The notes under the pieces: generated by a model
What the model saw: the letters and a program-made list of their open reading frames with translations, nothing else
The model's database searches: none
Told to the model about the DNA's origin: nothing
Program-made: the position numbers and the translations under genes
Shown here: positions 46,210 to 57,221 of the stretch, one piece after another
Position numbering within the stretch: position 1 is the stretch's first letter
Layout of the letters: every line of letters begins with the position of its first letter
Source: Ceratopteris richardii
Taxonomy: Eukaryota; Streptophyta; Polypodiopsida; Polypodiales; Pteridaceae
Length of the DNA stretch: 64,000 nt
Reading direction: 5' to 3'
Assembly (NCBI GenBank): GCA_020310875.1
Contig: CM035430.1
Coordinates: 99,042,866-99,106,865, forward strand

Positions 46210-49200
46210 TCTACTTCTTCTTTTGGACTTAGGTCTTCTCATATGTAAGTATATCACTCTTCATTCTCTTCAATGGTTACCACAACTTTTTTGGTCTTTT
46301 CTTTATTATCATACACTTCTCCTATGATGGCCTCTCTCTTAGGCATTCGTACCAAAATTTTTTGGTCTTCAACTTCATATTTCTTGAAATTCTTTGGTAC
46401 TTCAAAAAATGATTCCTCCTCTTCTTGCTTCACTGCTTTTCTTTTCTTTTTCTTTTGACCACCTTCACTTACATCCTTCGAATTTATAGTTTTGATGCTT
46501 GTGAGAGGTTCTCTTCTTTTTGGGTAAATACTCCCACATCTTCTAGATAATGCTCCTCTGAATTAAAGCAACTATCCATCACAATGGATTCTAGATCATC
46601 ATCATTCTCATCTTCTTCTATGACCTCACTAGGGTCACATCCTTCTAGCAAGGGCTCACACATGAACACGGATATATCATAACCCTCCTCATCACAATGA
46701 GGCATCCATTATTCTTCATTGACATCAATGTCCATGGTGGCTAAGATTTATGCACAACCATGAGGCTCGAATTCCTCATCTAGAAAGATCATCGGTGTGT
46801 AGGCTAGGTCTCTAACTGGTCTGTATCCTAGAGGAGTTCCTTCTTCCCTCGCTTTTAGGCATCTTTCCTCTTCCTTTGCAACTTTACACATCCACAAATG
46901 AGTATCTTCATGCATCCATGATAGATCGGAAGAACTGTCATGATGCACAGAGATTGAATCTTGTGGCGTCTTGTGGATAGCATTCCACTATAAGGGTGGT
47001 ACATCTCTAAATGTATAATCTTTTAGATTGACCTTGGTTGTGACCCCTAAGTGTTGCAAGTACAAGGAGTTGGTTCCCAAATCTTGTACTATTTGGAATT
47101 GTCATAGGAAGGGCCTTCCTAGGATCATTCCATAGACATTATTTTTGTGAAAGTCACATATAGCAAAGGTGTGCTCAAACTCTACACCACAAATGGTCAG
47201 ATTTAACCCTTCTAGCAATAGCCTTTAACATCATGTCCAAGTCTTCTGGGGTTGGATCTGCCAGAACAGACCCTGGTTGCATTCTATTTACAATGGGTGG
47301 TGGGGGGGGATGAAGTGGAGTGGATAGTATTTCAGCATGCAAGGAGTTCTGAGATGGAATGTCTTCTATTTTTTTTTTTGCATCTCTCAGGCTTTCTTCT
47401 AGTTTTGATAGCTTTTTAGTCCACTAACGATTGGCCTTCTCCCTAGTATCCTTCCATGTTCTTGTTTTTCTCTTAGTAGGCTCTCTTGAATCACTTGGCT
47501 CTAATTATTTCATTGGTTTATCGTGTTTTAAGGCTTGTGCCCTAGTGACTGCCTGTATATGAGCCACATTACTGCTACTTGAACTTGAATCCACCACTAA
47601 GCCTACCACATTAATGGGTGTAACCTTGGGTGCACTAGAGGGATTCCTGGGACAATCTCTTGGAAGGTGTTCTTTACCTCACTCAGGTTGAAAGCCTTGT
47701 ATTATGATGTTTTGTCCTTGTCTCGAAGTCGATGGGTGGGGACATTCACAAATGAAATGGCCGCCCTGAAATCTAAAACATGGTCCTCTAGGGGCTTGTG
47801 GTCGTACTTGTGCAATTGAGGCATGGGGTTAGGATTCATATACATGACATTAGAGTATTCTGGCTCCCAATTTTGTTCCATAGGTGGTGTCTTGAATTGA
47901 TACGGATAGATCTCACTATGCTCAGGTGACTCTATGTAATAAGCTTATAGACTATCTTCATGGCAATAGTTAGAACCATGAGCATGAGAGTCATTTTCTG
48001 AGACCAACAGGGTTATTAGCACCAATGCTCTATTAGGGTTTTCTTATGCCACTGCATACTTAACTGGAATCACATTGACAAGAGGGTGGTGGTTGGTTTC
48101 CTAGGGTTGTGGCCTATATGGTGTTTGATATTGCTATTGTGGACTATAATATGGCTATTGATATTGGTTATGATACCTATCCTATTGGTAAGGTTGTTGA
48201 TAATTTTGTCTAATAGCCTGCCTATTGTATGGGCAATCTTGAGCCATGTGGTTCATGTACTTTCTCTCAATAGTGCAATATGGAGCATTCATTTCTCTCA
48301 TGTTCTGGTTTTGCATTGGGCATATGTTAGTCATGTGGTCGCATCCACAAGTATAACATTGCTTCAATGAGGTGATCCTTGGTGTTTGTCTATTTTGAAC
48401 GCCTAGCTTCTTGGCAACCTGCTAAGCTATCTCATCTATCTCAGTGGAGGTTCTAGAGGCATGACTAATAGAATTGTCAGAATCCTTATAGAGTTTGGAC
48501 AATTCTAACTCCTCACCCAAGTTGTCTTCTATGTCTATGCACATGAGCACACACTCTTCTATGGATCTAGGCTCCTTCAAGTACACATATGATCTTAACT
48601 TGTTGCTTAATAAGACATCTAAAAACAAGGCCACTTGTTTGGCTGGTGTGGTAACTCTAGAAGAGGGCATCTTTCTAAGTATTATCTAAACCATCTTCCT
48701 GCAAGTCACACTATTTCTTGGGGTGTCTACTTTAAGCTATGGATCAAGGATGATGTGTTATGCATGATACCACTCTTGGAAAATTCTACAATGAATGCAT
48801 CCAGCAATTGACCTATATTTTGGTAATCACAATTGTTCAGGGGCTGAAAACAAGCTAAGGCAGTACCCTTGAGAGTTAAACAAAATGCCTCAAAATGTGT
48901 GAGCAAGTCCTCAACCTGTTCAACTCTTAACACTTGTTTGAACTCGGCGACATGATCATAAGGATCTCCTGACCCATCAAAATAGTTCTTCATTTCCTTA
49001 ACAACTTGAGCAGGTCTAAGGGCTCTTGGATGCTCTCGGGGTCTAGGAAATGGGAAATCATGTTCATCTCTTTGATGCCTATGTGCTCGATGACTTTCTC
49101 TTTCAGGTCTTTCACCTTCAAGTCTTGATCTTTCTCTACCCACAGTGTGTGGAAAGCTTACCTCAAGTCTCTCTCTAGTTTGTTCTTGTTGGGTTTCATG

Positions 49201-50008
49201 AGCCTCGGATGATCCTGCTCCTTGGAGGCCATGGGAAACATTAGACTTTGGTGGGGGGAAAAATCATTTCACCTTGCCAAGTGTATGCGTGCTTGCCATG
49301 CTCTGTCACCAAGAACATTCTCTCCGATGCATTATCCAAATAGAAAACTTTTCCTAGTATCTCAAGATCTTTAAACTCATAGATGATGACTCCACCTATT
49401 TTGCTAGGTTGATCCAACTTGAATCTCCAAAAGGCTTCTTGCGTTTCTCTATTCAAGAATAGTTCTATGGTTTTTTTGTCTTGGGGAATCCTATCTGGAG
49501 TGATCACCCTGGTCAAGACTGACTTACCTCTAAGAGTCTTGGGTTCTCTTCCTAGGTCTCTTTGCTCTAGGTCTCCTATCTCATTCTCAAGAATGATGTT
49601 TCCAAACTCATATGTCCTATTTGGTAATTTGATGACCACATATATCGTTCCTTGCTTATCAATATATGAACCCTCTTCAAATTTAACCATTGGGTGTTCA
49701 AGTCCGAAGGGTTGATTTGGATTTTTGAGTTGGACAACCGATCATCTCAGACCATCCCCATAGATGTGTGCGCCTACTCGATTGGTCTTGATATACTCGA
49801 ATTGTGTTTTATAGGGACCTTCTGGTGTTTGTAAATAGGCAGTTCTTGAGCTACTTGCAAGACTCTCCATGTTAAAAGACATTTCTGAGTCACTTGTTTC
49901 ATAACTAAGTTGTTGTGCCCACGACCTAGTTATATGGTTGGAACTGGCATTAGATGATCTAATGCTTTGTCCATCCTTGTCTAGGTGTCTACCAGATCTC
50001 AGGTTCAT
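46210..50008 (-). pseudogene. Gypsy D gag and start of pol, decayed
   Basis: Starts at MNLRSGRHL (ATG 50008). A TGA at 49742-49744 lies in the N-terminal region. The gag core spans about 49040-48730 (FPFPRPREHPRALRPAQVVKEMKNYFDGSGDPYDHVAEF is recognisable in pieces), with CYTCGCDH near 48355. The later knuckles are degenerate (Cys to Phe and a stop near 47690-47780). At about 47220-47240 the sequence jumps from the C-equivalent of 13580 to that of 14950, removing the gag C-terminus and protease active site. The protease tail (MILGRPF near 47110), the acidic linker (DEEGYDISVF near 46680) and the pol start (EVPKNFKKYEVED) follow, with further frameshifts. Confidence 0.82.
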
Positions 50009-50284
50009 AAGCTTTCTCTTCAAATCCCAATTTTCCCTTTGTATTGCTTAAAATCCTTTGAAGCCCCCTTGGCTTCCTCATCTCACCTAAAGGTCAACTT
50101 CAAAATACTATTTCTAAAAGTCCCCATATATGTTTTACAAAAACCAGTCAAGATTTGCATGGGATTTGAAATGAGCTTTCCAACGAACCCAAAATCTCAA
50201 CAAACGGATTTCTTATGAAAACGTTATGCTAGTTTAGGGTTCTGTGGATTAAAATAGGCAAACAAGAATCTCTTTGGGATTACC

Positions 50285-50875
50285 TCAAAACAGATGATAC
50301 ACGATACCTAGGAAGTATCGATGATACCTAGGAGCAAATGACATATGATACTTGATCCAAGACAATACACGATATTGGGTCTGACAATATGATACTTGAC
50401 TCTACCATGATACACAATATTGATCTTCTGGTGATACACGATACTTGGGAAAGATCACGATACCGGATATTGGCCTTCACGATACACGATACATGATACT
50501 TGCACTCAAATGATACGATACTAGATAGTGATGATACATGATACATGGGAAGTATCACGATACGCAATCCAGTGATACATGATACGAGATAATCTGTGAT
50601 ACGATACTTGGCCACTTGACGATACACAATACACGATACTGGAGAAGTATTGCGATACAGGACTAGGCAATAATCGACTCGACAATACATGATACTTGTG
50701 AGGTATCATGATACTCAGGGAGATGATACACAATAATCAACCCGATGATACATTATGCATGTGCAGTATCATGATACACGAGGAGACAATACATGATACT
50801 TGAAAAGTATCACGATCCATTGGAGTTTTGGTATCATGATACTTGAACTCAACCAGACATGATACTTGGAGTTTT
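50285..50875 (-). repeat. GATAC/TATC repeat field in gypsy D leader
   Basis: Irregular repeats of GATACACGATACTTG and AGTATCA(T/C)GATAC, many carrying TATCACGATA or TATCATGATA, the forms expected from TATCGCGATA after C-to-T decay. This is the same location as the arrays of B and C. The rest of the leader (50009-50284 and 50876-51310) shows nothing recognisable. Confidence 0.82.
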
Positions 50876-51310
50876 TGAAGTCCAAATTCAGAAATTTTCG
50901 TAGGTATGTGTACCTTATGTCCTCCTTGTCACTGCTATCAGGCTATAGATACAAAATCTCTCTCCAAACTCAAGATATAGCCCTTGCGATACCAGTTGTA
51001 GGTCCTGTCATGTCGGGACTGGTCACTTAGATTTTTTATGTTTTAAGAGCACGAACCTCTACATTTCATCCACGTTTTAACTCTAAGACCTCTCTAGGCA
51101 CCTCGCAGAGCCACAAAATGGAAAATGGAGTAAAAAAGGTTGAATATACAATGAAAACACAAAACATTTCTGGTAAAGTGAAGATGCTGATGATGATGAT
51201 GAAGGAGAAGAAAAAAAGCAAAAATTGAACAAAAAATGACTATGTTTTTTTAACCTTCCAATGTCACTACTCTACATCTTATCGTCACAACACTCGTCAT
51301 CAAAGCTCTC

Positions 51311-51328
51311 TCCCCAGCAATGGTGCCA
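51311..51328 (-). other. Decayed tRNA-Asp primer-binding site (gypsy D)
   Basis: Minus strand TGGCACCATTGCTGGGGA, differing from the B and C site by three transitions (two G-to-A, one C-to-T), consistent with decay at methylated cytosines. Confidence 0.82.
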
Positions 51329-51332
51329 AATT

Positions 51333-51881
51333 TGGTGTCACTCTAGCACAATGGCAAGTACCAACGTGAGGAGATTCGACTCATAGATGTCAATTTGCAG
51401 AGACATGAGGACTGGTATAAAGACCATGAGCAAGTGAAGGCACAAGTGCATTAGTAAAAGCACACGAGCATGCACACAAGCATGCACACACATACACACA
51501 CATGCACACAAGGTAAGAGCAAAGACTGGAATAATGGAAGGTCTCTGATTACAAAAGAACTCTCTTACAAAGCTCAAATCTACAACAAGCTAACCCCAAA
51601 AATGAGATCTCTAGCTCTTTTTATGGTTTTTTGAGTAGTTTTGGCCCTGTCTAGACCTAGTGTCTGGCCTAGTTAAAATTTAGGTTCCAGGGCTTATTTG
51701 AGGGCTCAAACGGAGTTTAAAAATTATGAAAATTGGTAGGATGATACTTCTAATACTCCTCAAGCTTGAGGACTCCTAGGCTTGAAAAAAATGGAGTTGC
51801 AAAAATGTGAAATGATATTTACAATGGTTTTTAGTGATAAAAATCACTGTTTTTATAGGGATTTCTTCTGAAAATTTGACA
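51333..51881 (-). repeat. 5' LTR of gypsy D
   Basis: About 549 bp, on minus TGTCAAATTTTC...GTGACACCA. It is homologous to C's LTR, including the CA/GT-rich tract (51468-51510) and the CCATAAAAAGAGCTAGAGA promoter-like segment (near 51610). Its partner LTR would lie beyond the right window edge after F. Confidence 0.8.
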
Positions 51882-53226
51882 TATACTTCTTGGAGCTCCC
51901 AATATGCTACTTGTTCTTGTGTGTCCACTTCTTTGACGTGTTCTTGCACCTTCTACTTGACCTTAAGTGTCAACAGAGTATAGTTTGTATACTTATACTC
52001 AGGTATTCTTTATGCCAAATGGCCACTAGACACTTTTGTATATGTTCTTTAATAAATCATATAGTGATTTGGTCAATCAGAGACTATAAGTTTGACCGAA
52101 TTTGTATCACCTTAGAAGTATGTGTTCGTTCTCTCTAGTACTGTGTTTTTCTCTGTATTCTACAACCTCTACCTCTTTCTAACTTTTGGCCTTCTAATAA
52201 ATCTTTGTTCTCAAACATTTGGCCCTGTTGTATTGTTGAAGCCTGTTTACTTATTTTCATTGCATGCACCATTTGGTAAGCACTGCATCTATTTTTGTCT
52301 TTTGGTTGATGTTTCAAAGGTCCTGTGTTAATCTTTGTTCACATACTTTGGGACCTCCTTCTTTCACGTTGCAACCCGATACGTGCCCCTGCGAGGCTTT
52401 GGGCAGAGGGTGAGTTATCTTTATTGAATAGTTTTCCTTTTTTATTTTCTTCTTCCTCATCTTTTTCTTGATTCTCCCTCCACACGTCCCTCCTCCTGAA
52501 CTCTGTCGTCCCTGACAGGCTTTGGCTAGCAACATGAGTATGTCTGAATGGTGGTTTGCTCTCTTTGATTCAACAGATTGGCTTCACATACCACAAGTTC
52601 CTTCCATTGGGTTGATTTTACCCCATCATTGGATGTCTGTCGATGATTTGCAAAGAACCTCAATTTGTAGGCTACCAATCAAGCATTTGGAAGTCATTTT
52701 GACAAAAATTTATGATTCCATTTCAAAAATTCCTATAAAAAATGCTTCTTCGAATGTTTGCATATATGTACTCGGTAGAAACATTAAGTGTGAGTATATG
52801 GCCATGATAGTAAGTTGGCTAGGCATTACTGACAGATAAAAAATTAGGGTGTGTGTGCCTTGGTTAATGCTGATGAAGTTCAAAAATGTATATTGAGCAT
52901 GCTTGAAGACTTTCAAAACTGTGAGTAGCATGCACAACACTTTATTCGTCATCTTTATTCCTAAGTCAGGGGCTGTAGCGTATCATGAGAGCCAAAATTC
53001 TATGGTACATACCATATATTCTTCAGTAGGCAAGTAGTTATGTGGCGGTCTTGGTAACAGTGGATAGTTTAGCCATTGATTATTGAGTGTGCCCTTGCGT
53101 TGTTTGTCCCAAAACTACATCCAGGATCTTCGTCGGGGTCTCAGGAAAAAAGATGGGTTTACTTGTAATAAATATGGTGCAGCTTCTGTTGAGAAAGATG
53201 GATGGATACCATAAGAGAATGAGTTG
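51882..53226 (-). pseudogene. Relic H: B-family third-ORF C-terminus and 3' UTR
   Basis: Minus-strand sequence from about 53226 gives NNQWLNYPLLPRPPHNYLPTEEYM and TNKVLCMLLTVLKVFKHAQYTF, closely matching B ORF3 residues near its C-terminus, with stops in between. Below about 52540 it matches B's 3' UTR (CAAAGCCTGTCAGGGACGACAGAG, GCCTCGCAGGGGC). From about 52330 to 51882 the sequence is not recognisable and may be the rest of its 3' UTR or an older target. No LTR was found. The relic is cut upstream at about 53226 by an LTR-like region. Confidence 0.75.
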
Positions 53227-54004
53227 GTACTACTAATCCCTGCTTTGTACCTGCCCTATTTCTCTTTAGAGTTGGATACTAGGCCCCTTTAGCTTGCTAG
53301 TGACACTAAATGAGTGCCTATGTACTTTGGAGATAATGCTTCAAACAATTAGATCAAAACAAATAACTTTGCAAATAGCTAAAGATCAAAAACTTGTTAT
53401 TTTGGTCTTGACACCTGCTAGGTATTTTGTTCAGTGCTCACAGTACAGTAGCAATTAGGAAAATTCCTTTTGACGCTATCTAATTAGCTTAGATAGCTAA
53501 TGATTCCAAGTAGAATCACTTAAAATGATAGACTATACACTGAGCAATGACTTTAGCAAGTAGATGCTTATTGCTGATTTTTTAGGAGCTACACTGAGAA
53601 TGACTAGTGAGCACTTCGATGTGGATTACTCTAATTGGCTGAATCAAATTGCTTCAAATTTTGAAAGCTTGTAGTAGATTTTAAGCTTGTTCCAACAAGC
53701 AATAGAATATGAAAAATGATGGAGAGATCACGGAGATATGATCATCACAAGTACACTGTTTTGGGTGGTCATGGTAGAGAGATGAGCAAAGATAATCAAT
53801 AATGTAATGTATTATAGAACAATGATATACATGATCATTGACATAGAAATGATACCCAATGATAGTGATAAGAGTAGGCTATGGTGTAAGCCACTCAACA
53901 TATACAAATGATCAGCAATAAGCTCAATAATGGGCGCACTATGGCCACAAGATTACAACCTCCTTTTATAATGACTTTTCCAAGTTTGAATTTTGAAATT
54001 CAAA
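53227..54004 (-). repeat. LTR-like region of copia I
   Basis: Non-coding 780 bases downstream of the truncated RT of I. It shares short features with 55570-56636: GTGCCTATGTACTTTGGAG near one end, and a GGCCACAAG...TATAATG and TTTGAATTTTGAAATTCAAAT stretch near the other. It is therefore probably a copia LTR of the E/I kind, but ends could not be fixed. Confidence 0.45.
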
Positions 54005-55567
54005 TAGATGCTCCACCTAAAAGTACACTCAATTTATGATTTACCTCCATAGGGGTGCTAGCTATCTTGGCATTCTCCAAGTGAAACTTCTTGAACATGT
54101 CCTACACATACTTCCTTTGAGTAATATAAATTCTAGAATTTGTATAGACTAATTCAAGTCCAAGAAAATACTTTAGTGACCCTAGGTCACTCATTTTGAA
54201 CTCCTGCATCATTAGGTTCTAAATTTGTTTGATACCATTGGCATCACTACCTGTAAGGATAATATCATCAACATACACACATAAATATATCAATTCTGAG
54301 TTTCTCATATTCACAAACAGAGAAGTATCTGCTTTGCTCATCATGAATCCTTGATCTTGAAGGTATGTAGTAAACCTATGGTTCCATGCCCTAGGTGCTT
54401 GCTTCAATCCATAAAGAGCTTTGTTCAGTTTGCACACATAATTTACCTTGCTTGGATCTTCATAACCAGGAGTTTGAGCCATGTAAACCTTCTCTGAAAT
54501 CCAGCCATTAAGGAAAGCATTTTTTACATCCAATTGGTACATATTCCAATTTCTTGATGCACCCACACTTAGCAATACTCTGATGGTTGGCATTTTTGCC
54601 ACAGGTGAGAAAGTCTCTTCATAATCAACTCCTTGGTTTTGTGCAAAACCCTTAGCCACAAGTCTAGCGTTATACCTATTTATGGCTCCATCTGAGTTTC
54701 TAATGATTTTGTAAATCCATCTAGAACCAATTACCTTCATTGATGCCTTTCTTGGTACTAGCTCCCAAGTATCATTCTCTTGCAGTGCTTCTATTTCTTC
54801 ATCCATAGCTTCCTTCCATTTTGACTTTGTCTTTCTTCTTCATATGTAGAGGGCTCTTCAAGTGATAAATCATTAGCAAGATAAATGGAATGTTTAGTAA
54901 CTAATGAAGTGTCATACCCATCTCTGATTGGCTTCTTGCTCTCCCTTTGTGATCTCCTTAGAGCTTGGTTGGATGATTCAGGTAAGTCTTCCAACCTCTT
55001 CATCTTTGCCTTGCCTTTGATTTCCATGCCTTGAATTCTTCTAAATTGATGATGTCCTCATCATCTGATTTGATGTCTTCAATTTGGCTTGGCTCCTCCT
55101 TGGTGAGGCTTGGAAATTCCTCCTCCAAGTCATATGGCAATTCGACCTTCCTGCATTCACTTTCAAACCAAGAGTCATTCTCATCAAACACAACATCTCT
55201 ACTGACCATAAAGCCCTTGTTGGATGGATTATAAAACTTGTATCCTTTCTGATTTAGATCATACCCTATGAAGATGCACTTCTTTGCCTTAGGGTCTAGC
55301 TTACCTCTATTTGAGATGGAACATGCACATAAGCAACACATCCAAAGATTCTGCAATGATCAAGTGATGGCCTTCTACCATTCCATGCTTCATATGGGGT
55401 CATCCCATCAAGTGATTTGGATGGCAACCTATTAATAAGTTAAGTGGTAGTAGATACACTCTGCCCACAAATAATTTGGTAACTTTTTTTCATTAGGCAT
55501 TGATCTGGTTGTTTCCACAATCAACCTATTTCTCCTCTTTGCTACCCCATTTTGCTCAGGGGTGTAC
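54005..55567 (-). pseudogene. Copia I pol fragment: integrase C-terminus to RT
   Basis: Truncated copia polyprotein. From 55567 downwards: TRYTPEQNGVAKRRNRLIVE (integrase end), a linker with SQRESKKPIRDGYDTSLVTKHSIYLAND (closely related to E), then RT with [69 protein letters not shown] and YVDD (about 54260-54271), ending near LSVLLGG at 54010. Frameshifts lie at about 54800, 55020-55340 and 55435, with a stop near 54216. RNase H is deleted. Confidence 0.85.
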
Positions 55568-56636
55568 CTTGTGAAAGAACTTGGAGAAGCTTGTAGAAGG
55601 TAGAAAAGTGCGTTTCGAAGCAATAAAGTTTGGTCAAGCCAACCGGCACAAGACCAGCCCTTGAGCTTATGGAGACTCAAATAGACCCTATAGGCATGTG
55701 ATAAGTGCAAAGAAACACACTATGTACTTTGGAGCATCAAGGAGAATGATTCAATACAAAACAGATAGGTTCGCGAGTCGACTAGCTCAAAAAACTTACT
55801 ATCTATGGAAGAGACAATGAGCTTCAAATGCCCATAGCGACCAGCGTGATTACAATTAGAAAAAATCATTTTTTGGGATTGATACACATAGGGTTGAGTG
55901 TATGGAATGCACAAAAGTATAAGGAATAAGCAAAATATGCTAAAGGAATGAATGCAACATTCACCGGTGGTACTTCCTATTTTTCAGGAATACGCAGAGA
56001 TTGACCCCGAGACAGAAAAACTCAGATTTCTCCCAATCTACTGAACCAAATTCTATCAAAATTTATAGGCATAAACTAAACACTAATACCTTTCCAATGA
56101 CCACCTTGCACTCAATTTGGAGCTCTAGAGAGAGAGCAGCAGCCTCTGCAAGGTTACTGTTCGCGAAGAAGATGATGCAGAGAATTGAAGGAGCAAGACA
56201 ATGATGGTCACAAGTGTATGTATATTGCTTCCATGTAATGTAAAAGTGATTTAAAGTCTTTATGTAGACTCTAGGAGTGTTCCACAACTTCTACAAGTGA
56301 AATTTGAATTCAAATGAAGGTGGTAATGGTTGTTGGAGGGAATCAATTCACTTTCCTACAATCTAGGAAAAGTGAAGATCTACTTTGATCTACTTTTAGG
56401 TGATTGATTGCTTGATTGAATGCAACTTCAACCACCACAAATTCGTGGGATTTGGGCTCTATCTTTCTACCTTTACATGTGTAAAGCTCAAGGCTTTTAC
56501 AACCGTAAATGAACCATCAAAAATCTTTCAAAAAATACAATAAATGATCATAAGAAAAAGAACTCTCCAACGGATATTCTTTCGACACGATAGCCTTTAA
56601 TGTAGATCAAATCCACCTCAAGCATAGTGTAAGCTT
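55568..56636 (-). repeat. 3' LTR of copia E/G, interrupted by J
   Basis: Non-coding sequence following the polypurine tract of G. The LTR begins on minus at 61808 (TATTGGAACATC, a decayed TGTTGG start), is interrupted by J, and resumes at 56636. A TATA-like segment lies near 56240. The far end is uncertain because copia I integrase sequence begins at about 55567 without a visible PBS, suggesting a deletion. Confidence 0.55.
56632..56636. repeat. Target-site duplication (left) of copia J
   Basis: AGCTT, repeated at 61792-61796 after the 3' LTR. Confidence 0.9.
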
Positions 56637-56866
56637 TGTTGATATATTTAGGTAGTGATGTGTGTGAACACTCTAGGACCGCCGGGGCACTTTTTTCCCT
56701 CTTTAGGAGGTTTTTTTCCCCCGGCTTGTATATACGCCTATTGCCCTAATGGGCTACTTATCTTTGTACATTCTCTAGTAATACATTCAGTCTTGTGTGT
56801 TGTGCTCCAAGCTTCTTCTTCTTCCTTGTGCTGTTCGCGTGCTTCCGCAGACGTCTAACTCCAATA
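56637..56866 (+). repeat. 5' LTR of copia J
   Basis: 230 bp, TGTTGATATATTT...CTCCAATA. GCTTGTATATACGCC near 56725 is a likely TATA region. The terminal dinucleotide is TA where the 3' LTR has CA. Confidence 0.95.
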
Positions 56867-56868
56867 AT

Positions 56869-56880
56869 TGGTATCAGAGC
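56869..56880 (+). other. Primer-binding site of copia J
   Basis: TGGTATCAGAGC, the standard plant copia site complementary to initiator tRNA-Met, two bases after the LTR. Confidence 0.93.
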
Positions 56881-57221
56881 AGGTCGTTGCTTCTTCTAGG
56901 GCGCCGTCGACACTCCTCCGTTTGCAGTCTCAGATTCGCATGAAATTTGGTGAGCATACTCAGGGTGTTTCCTAGATCAAAACAGCTTTGCTGTGTGGTG
57001 CCGAAATCGCGATCTGAGCTCGTTTCGGCCTCCGAACGCACTATCGCAGCGCTTGTGCAGGCTATTTCGTCCTTTTGTGCCAAAGGTATATACCAGTTTC
57101 TGTTCGCCAGTTTAAGCGTCTCGAAGTCTGCTACAGGTCTAGCAGAACTCGTCTGGGCAGTTCCGTTCAACTTTTTGAGATACAGTCAATTTTCTGCATC
57201 AAGGTATTTTAGTCACCGGCC
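56881..57221 (+). other. Leader of copia J
   Basis: About 340 bases between the PBS and the gag-pol ATG. No ORF or clear structure was recognised. It is GC-richer than the surrounding relics. Confidence 0.6.

Larger units (their letters stand above)
46206..51881 (-). mobile_element. Gypsy element D, 5' part (continues as F)
   Basis: Relative of C on the minus strand: LTR (51333-51881), decayed PBS (51311-51328), leader with a repeat field, gag from 50008 downwards, and the first residues of pol (VPKNFKKYEVED, about 46395-46350) ending at the inversion breakpoint. It is heavily mutated, with many stops and frameshifts and an internal deletion of about 1.4 kb relative to C at about 47220-47240. 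Confidence 0.85.

Noticed and set aside
56655-56858. Short ORF duplicated in both J LTRs
   Set aside because: It is LTR sequence repeated by definition; no coding signal.
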